Source: an uncultured Alphaproteobacteria bacterium
GTDB lineage: Bacteria > Pseudomonadota > Alphaproteobacteria > Rs-D84
Direction: 5' to 3'
Length of the DNA: 64,000 bases
Assembly: GCA_947054455.1 (NCBI GenBank)
Contig: CAMRWN010000001.1
Coordinates: 200,966 to 264,965 of the forward strand
Below are positions 59,314 to 64,000 of this stretch, piece by piece (positions within the stretch are counted from its first letter, which is position 1; each line of letters opens with the position of its first letter). The notes beneath the pieces were generated by a model that saw only the letters and a program-made list of their open reading frames with translations, had not been told where the DNA came from and did no database searches. The position numbers and the translations under genes are program-made.

Positions 59314-60267
59314 ATGAAAAAGAATGCAACTATAATTGATAGCAACGCACGTCTCGTATTTTCAGGACACGAAACATTCCCGATGAGATACGGATGGCTA
59401 AAAAAATCAATGCAAGCCGCAGAAAACCATGAAAAAACAGGAATCAAAAGTTTCTTTGCGTCCGAGAACGCGATCGTTGAGTTGGGTGTCGGTAAAAACA
59501 TGGTATCGTCAATGAAATACTGGGCTTTGTATTCCGGATTCTTTGACTTAACTGATTCAAAAGAGCTGACTATTATGGGCTTTGGTAGATGGTTGATTGG
59601 TAAAAACGGTGTAGATCCGTGGATGGAAAATCTGGCCACGCTATGGTTTATACATTGGAACCTAGTGCGCGGTAAAGACAACGGTGACTATCTATTCACT
59701 TATTACTGGTTTTTTAACCATTATAACTTCGCGACGTTTGATAAGGATATATTGGGCAAGCAGTTGTGCACATTTATAAAGGAAAGAATAGATGAAAGTA
59801 AGATGCCGGCTGCACTGACACTGGACCGAGATATCGATTGTTTCCTGGGGATATACTCGCCAAAGTTGAAGAAAAAGAAAACAGATGAAGATAGTATAGA
59901 GTCGCCGTTGGTTGAATTGAATTTAATAGCTCCAAAGACCAGACGTGATGTGTTTCAGGTAAACAGAGGTGTAAAGCCTAGCTTGAGCATAGATACTTTC
60001 TTGTTTTGTTTGTTGATGTTTTGGAAGGATTATTCTCCAAATGCGAAAACAATGTCATTTGAATCTATTTGTTACCAACCCATGTCTCCGGGGCGTGTGT
60101 TCTTGTTAAATGAAGATGCGGTTGCCGGATATGTGCAAAACATAGCTAAGGCAACAAATGGTTTAATGGAATATTCCGAAACAGCTGGGCTAAAAGAAAT
60201 AATTTTGTCCAAAGATGTAGATTTCGAAAAACTTGCATACGAATACTTCAAAAGGAACTATAAATGA
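59314..60267 (+). CDS. DUF4007-family protein, SspB-like
   Basis: LVFSGHETFPMRYGWLKKSMQAAE...FFASENAIVELGVGKNMVSSMKYWALYSGFF is the characteristic DUF4007 N-terminal pattern. Confidence 0.85.
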   Translation: MKKNATIIDSNARLVFSGHETFPMRYGWLKKSMQAAENHEKTGIKSFFASENAIVELGVGKNMVSSMKYWALYSGFFDLTDSKELTIMGFGRWLIGKNGVDPWMENLATLWFIHWNLVRGKDNGDYLFTYYWFFNHYNFATFDKDILGKQLCTFIKERIDESKMPAALTLDRDIDCFLGIYSPKLKKKKTDEDSIESPLVELNLIAPKTRRDVFQVNRGVKPSLSIDTFLFCLLMFWKDYSPNAKTMSFESICYQPMSPGRVFLLNEDAVAGYVQNIAKATNGLMEYSETAGLKEIILSKDVDFEKLAYEYFKRNYK

Positions 60268-63200
60268 TAAAAACATTTTCGGATCTGATAAAGATAAATG
60301 CCAAGTTTTGTCGTTCCATAAATATTGAAAAAGATTTAAATAATGAGGATATCCTGAAAGGTTTCGTGTGTCCGAATTCATTCCGGATCGCGCTGCGTGG
60401 GTTGGCTGAAAATGTGTCTGAAACTCAGCAGGCAGCATTTACCTGGACCGGACCATACGGAGCTGGTAAATCCAGTCTTGCGTTGCTGTTGTCGTCCCTG
60501 CTTAGTGAAAATAAAAAACTGCATGACATCGGAGTTAGCATCATAGGACAGAACGAGGCGCGTTCGTTCTTCAAAGGAATCCATTATAAGTCTGGCTGGA
60601 CAGTCTTGCCGATTGTTGGAGATGTTGCCGACCCGAAGGCTCTGATAGAAACAGAATTAAAAAAGCATCTAAAAACCAAACCAAAGGACCTGTTTGATGG
60701 CCTGGATAAATTGGCTACTCAGAAAGACGGTTTGATCATATTTATAGACGAAATGGGGAAGTGCTTAGAGGCGCAGGCCAAAGGCATCGGCGACGTGTAT
60801 TTCTTTCAGAAATTGGCCGAATTCGCATCACGCAGCAACGGCAGAATTATTCTGATAGGAATTCTGCACCAGTCGTTTGTAGACTATGCGCGTTCCTTGC
60901 CGCACACGATAAGAGACGAATGGAGTAAGATTCAGGGGCGTTTCATTGACGTTCCAATCAATACCGCTGGCGAAGAACAGCTGGAGTTGATCGGTCGGGC
61001 CATAAACACGCCGGCACCAGACCTGTCAACAATCAAGCCAATTGCTGAGCAAGTAGCTGATACTATTTCCAAGAATAGACACATAATATCTAAAACGGAT
61101 CTGGTTGATGTGTTGTGTCGTTGTTGGCCGATCAATCCGGTTGTCGTATGTCTACTTGGTCAGATATCCAGAAAGAAATTCGGACAAAACCAACGTAGCA
61201 TATTCTCATTCTTGTCTAGTGCCGAGCCATATGCGTTCAGAGATTTCATAAATAACACTGAATATTCCAAGGACACGATGTATTCACTATCCAACTTGTT
61301 TGATTACATCAAGACGAACCTGGAATCTATGATAGCCGCATCTTCAGAGTCTAAAATTTGGCACATTGCCATGGATGCAATCCAAAAGATATCAGCCAGA
61401 GACTTTACAGAACAACACTTGGATGTCCTGAAAAACATAGCCATGATAGACATATTCAGTGGTTCATCAGGATTGGTTGCATCAAAAGAATTGCTGAAAT
61501 ACTTGTTTGATGATCAAAAGAAACTAGATAAGATCATAAAAGACTTAGAGGGCGCATCGGTAATTCTCTTCAAAGCCCATAAAGGCGCATATTCAATATT
61601 TGAAGGTAGTGATTTTGATATAGATGCTGCTTTCAGAGAGGCTTTCAAACATGTAGCAGGATTAGAAACATCAAAACTGGCAGAAGTAGTGTCGTTTAAA
61701 CCTGTGATTGCGAAAAGATACTACCACCAATTCGGGACTATGCGATGGTTTGATGTGGTTTTGACATCAGTGCCAGATTACAAGCAGACTATTGAGAATG
61801 CGTGCAAAAACACCAATGCAGTTGGATTGTTTTGTATACTGTTACCGAATGGTAAGGTAGAAGAAAAACAATGCGAGATGGTCTTGCAAAGGAACAAAGA
61901 TAAATATAGTTTGCCTGTCTTCTTTAGTGTGGCAAAAAATGCCAGACTGATACACGAACATTTGCGAGAATTGCTTGCGTTAGAATGGATACAAAAAAGT
62001 ACATTACCAGGATTTGTTGGGGATACGATTGCCCAGAAGATTGTTGAAGATAGATTGAATATCGTATCAGATCTGCTAAGTATTCGTCTTGAAGAGGTGA
62101 TTCAGGGGGCTGATTGGACTTATCAGAAGGCAATATTTACTAATGTCCCTACGAGTAAACTGTCTGCACTGGCATCCGATATTTGTGAAACAAAGTACAA
62201 ATATTGTCCAAAGATCAAAAGTGAGCTTGTAAATAAGAATAAACCATCAGCTAGCGCAAATACAGCATTGAATAAATTACTCAAGATTATGGTTAACAAT
62301 AATGGTGAATCAAACTTGGGTATATCTGGATTCAGTACGGAAGCAGGTTTGCTGAAAATCCTACTGCAAGACACAGGTTTGTATATTGACAAGGGATATA
62401 CGTTACCCGAAAAGGATAGCGAGTTATACAATCTATGGCGAGGCACAGACGAATTTCTAAAGACATCGTTCTCTAAGACCGCTGCAGACGTATATGCAAT
62501 GTGGTCTAGTGAACCCTTTGGGATAAAAAACGGATTGCACACAGTTCTGTTGCTGTCGTATATTTTAACTAAAACCAAAGAAATTGCGGTATATCGAGAT
62601 GGAATGTACACCCCGAAGGTGGATGATTTATTCGTAGATTATCTGATCAAGGACCCAAAACGCATTTCGTTGAAACTGGTCAGGGCTGATGATGTGTCAA
62701 ATAATATAATCATGTCGGTTGTAAAAGCCTTGCAGGAAACCGGAACGACCGAACAATTGACAGAACCGTTGGATGTGGCCAGAAAACTGGTGTCTTTTGT
62801 GCGCGGCCTGCATCCTTGGGTATTAAAAACAAAGACATTAACCAATCAAACAGTCCGAGTGCGAGAGTTGATAAAATCGGCCAATGATCCGAATAAACTG
62901 TTGTTTGAAGATTTACCAAAATTATTCCCTTCTGCAAACATGTATGAAGGGATAAAGACCGCTCTGACAGAGTTATCAGAGGTGTATCCGGCGATGCTGC
63001 AAGCAATCGGAATACTGATGACAAGCGAATTGGACATCCCTCTGGCAACACCGTTCTACCTGGAACAATTGAGAGAACGCGCTAAAAACATCAAAGGTGT
63101 ATCTGGCAACTTTGGTATAGAGGCATTTTCAGCCAGATTATCCACATTTAATTCTACTGCGGCGGATATAGCTGGAATAATTGGCTTGGCTTCAAACAAG

Positions 63201-63530
63201 CCACAAACCGAATGGATTGATTTGGATATTGAGAACGCCAAGAAAGAGATTTTGCGCCTGTGTACAGAATTCAAGAAGGCGGAATTGTATGCCAAGGTCA
63301 AGGGTAGATCTGCATCCAGACAAGCAATCGCCTTTATTGCTGGTATTGGTGGTAGTGCCGAAGTTATTTCGGGTGATTTTGACTTGCTGACATCCAAGAC
63401 CAAGGAAGTAGCGGTTTTGAAAAACAAACTGGCAAAGATACTAAATGAAGAAAAAGACAATGCGTTGGTACTCACTGCTTTGTCAGAAATAAGCATAGAA
63501 TTGTTGAAAAAGAACCAAGGAACGAAATAA
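60264..63530 (+). CDS. Large P-loop ATPase (1088 aa), SspC-like
   Basis: AAFTWTGPYGAGKSSLALLLSSLL (Walker A), DGLIIFIDEMGKCLEAQ (Walker B); overlaps the DUF4007 stop by 4 nt and the next gene by 1 nt. Confidence 0.78.
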   Translation: MIKTFSDLIKINAKFCRSINIEKDLNNEDILKGFVCPNSFRIALRGLAENVSETQQAAFTWTGPYGAGKSSLALLLSSLLSENKKLHDIGVSIIGQNEARSFFKGIHYKSGWTVLPIVGDVADPKALIETELKKHLKTKPKDLFDGLDKLATQKDGLIIFIDEMGKCLEAQAKGIGDVYFFQKLAEFASRSNGRIILIGILHQSFVDYARSLPHTIRDEWSKIQGRFIDVPINTAGEEQLELIGRAINTPAPDLSTIKPIAEQVADTISKNRHIISKTDLVDVLCRCWPINPVVVCLLGQISRKKFGQNQRSIFSFLSSAEPYAFRDFINNTEYSKDTMYSLSNLFDYIKTNLESMIAASSESKIWHIAMDAIQKISARDFTEQHLDVLKNIAMIDIFSGSSGLVASKELLKYLFDDQKKLDKIIKDLEGASVILFKAHKGAYSIFEGSDFDIDAAFREAFKHVAGLETSKLAEVVSFKPVIAKRYYHQFGTMRWFDVVLTSVPDYKQTIENACKNTNAVGLFCILLPNGKVEEKQCEMVLQRNKDKYSLPVFFSVAKNARLIHEHLRELLALEWIQKSTLPGFVGDTIAQKIVEDRLNIVSDLLSIRLEEVIQGADWTYQKAIFTNVPTSKLSALASDICETKYKYCPKIKSELVNKNKPSASANTALNKLLKIMVNNNGESNLGISGFSTEAGLLKILLQDTGLYIDKGYTLPEKDSELYNLWRGTDEFLKTSFSKTAADVYAMWSSEPFGIKNGLHTVLLLSYILTKTKEIAVYRDGMYTPKVDDLFVDYLIKDPKRISLKLVRADDVSNNIIMSVVKALQETGTTEQLTEPLDVARKLVSFVRGLHPWVLKTKTLTNQTVRVRELIKSANDPNKLLFEDLPKLFPSANMYEGIKTALTELSEVYPAMLQAIGILMTSELDIPLATPFYLEQLRERAKNIKGVSGNFGIEAFSARLSTFNSTAADIAGIIGLASNKPQTEWIDLDIENAKKEILRLCTEFKKAELYAKVKGRSASRQAIAFIAGIGGSAEVISGDFDLLTSKTKEVAVLKNKLAKILNEEKDNALVLTALSEISIELLKKNQGTK

Positions 63531-64000
63531 TGTCTGAAGAAAAGGTAAAACATGTGTTGGGTATATCTGGAGGAAAAGACAGTGCGGCCTTGGCTGTCTA
63601 TATGAGAGACAATTATCCGGAAATCGACATAGAATATTTCTTCACGGATACAGGTAAGGAATTACCAGAGGTCTATAGTTTTTTGAGTAAGTTGGAAGGT
63701 TATCTAGGAAAACCGATACAGAGATTAAATCCAGAAAGAGACTTTGATTTCTGGCTGATGCAGCATAATAATTTTCTGCCGTCTGCACAGGCGAGATGGT
63801 GTACAATTTGTATGAAATTGAAACCTTTTGAAAGTTGGGTAAATGGTTTTCTTAAGGATGGGTATACGGTGTATTCTTACGTTGCTATAAGATCTGATGA
63901 AGAATATAGAGAGGGATATCAGTCCCGTCAAGATAACCTAATTGTTAAGATGCCATTTCGAGAAAATGGTATAGATAAAAGTGGAGTAATAAACATACTA
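63530..64000 (+). CDS. PAPS-reductase/ATP-pyrophosphatase-fold protein, SspD/DndC-like (C-terminus outside window)
   Basis: Translated by eye: MSEEKVKHVLGISGGKDSAALAVYMRDNYPEIDIEYFFTDTGKELPEVYSFLSKLEGYLGKPIQRLNPERDFDFWLMQHNNFLPSAQARWCTICMKLKPFESWV...; SGGKDS motif and WCTxxMKxxP. Confidence 0.88.
   Translation, partial: MSEEKVKHVLGISGGKDSAALAVYMRDNYPEIDIEYFFTDTGKELPEVYSFLSKLEGYLGKPIQRLNPERDFDFWLMQHNNFLPSAQARWCTICMKLKPFESWVNGFLKDGYTVYSYVAIRSDEEYREGYQSRQDNLIVKMPFRENGIDKSGVINIL

Larger units (their letters stand above)
54914..64000. mobile_element. Integrated genomic island (left end; right end outside window) carrying an Ssp-like phosphorothioation locus
   Basis: tRNA-fragment boundary, tyrosine recombinase, abrupt AT-rich shift and different codon usage, defence-type gene content. 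Confidence 0.85.

Noticed and set aside
58010-64000. Canonical DndABCDE or BREX system
   Set aside because: No DndB, DndD (SMC-like) or DndE seen; no PglZ, BrxA or methyltransferase seen. DUF4007 plus ATPase plus PAPS reductase fits Ssp better, though the downstream sequence is unseen.

Overview
Alphaproteobacterial chromosomal window with two parts. (1) About 1-54,150 is a high-GC, densely packed core chromosome. It encodes mutS (partial), xseB, pal, a family-4 UDG, infC, ybaB, pnp, der, yfgM/bamB-like genes, rpoH, a porin, an OmpA lipoprotein, a ClpXP-adaptor SspB, recF, tRNA-Cys, a tolC-macA-macB-type efflux operon, parB/parA/rsmG, gpsA, rluB/rsmE-like genes, accBC, yidD/rnpA, mreB, pheST, rplT/rpmI, mreC/mreD-like/mrdA/rodA, topA, dnaG, rpmJ, a SufBD-family protein, ychF and an ABC-F ATPase. 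Type IV secretion genes are dispersed through it: virD4-like at 28.6-30.9 kb and virB4/virB3-like at 47.5-50.2 kb. (2) From about 54,914 to the window end is an AT-rich integrated island. Its left edge is a truncated tRNA 3' end that still has its terminator, followed by repeats, a tyrosine recombinase and a DUF4143-type ATPase. Next comes a phosphorothioation-type locus: a divergently transcribed cysteine desulfurase (SspA/DndA-like), a DUF4007 protein (SspB-like), a 1088-aa P-loop ATPase (SspC-like) and a PAPS-reductase/ATP-PPase-fold protein with an SGGKDS motif (SspD-like, cut by the window end). This Ssp-like DNA phosphorothioation/defence island is the most interesting system here; any effector (SspE or SspFGH type) would lie past 64,000. 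Other notable observations: infC apparently starts at AUC, a structured RNA candidate follows infC, two parS-like palindromes flank an AT-rich parA-rsmG gap, and one near-identical terminator hairpin recurs at convergent gene ends. All calls come from reading the sequence and supplied translations; no searches were run.
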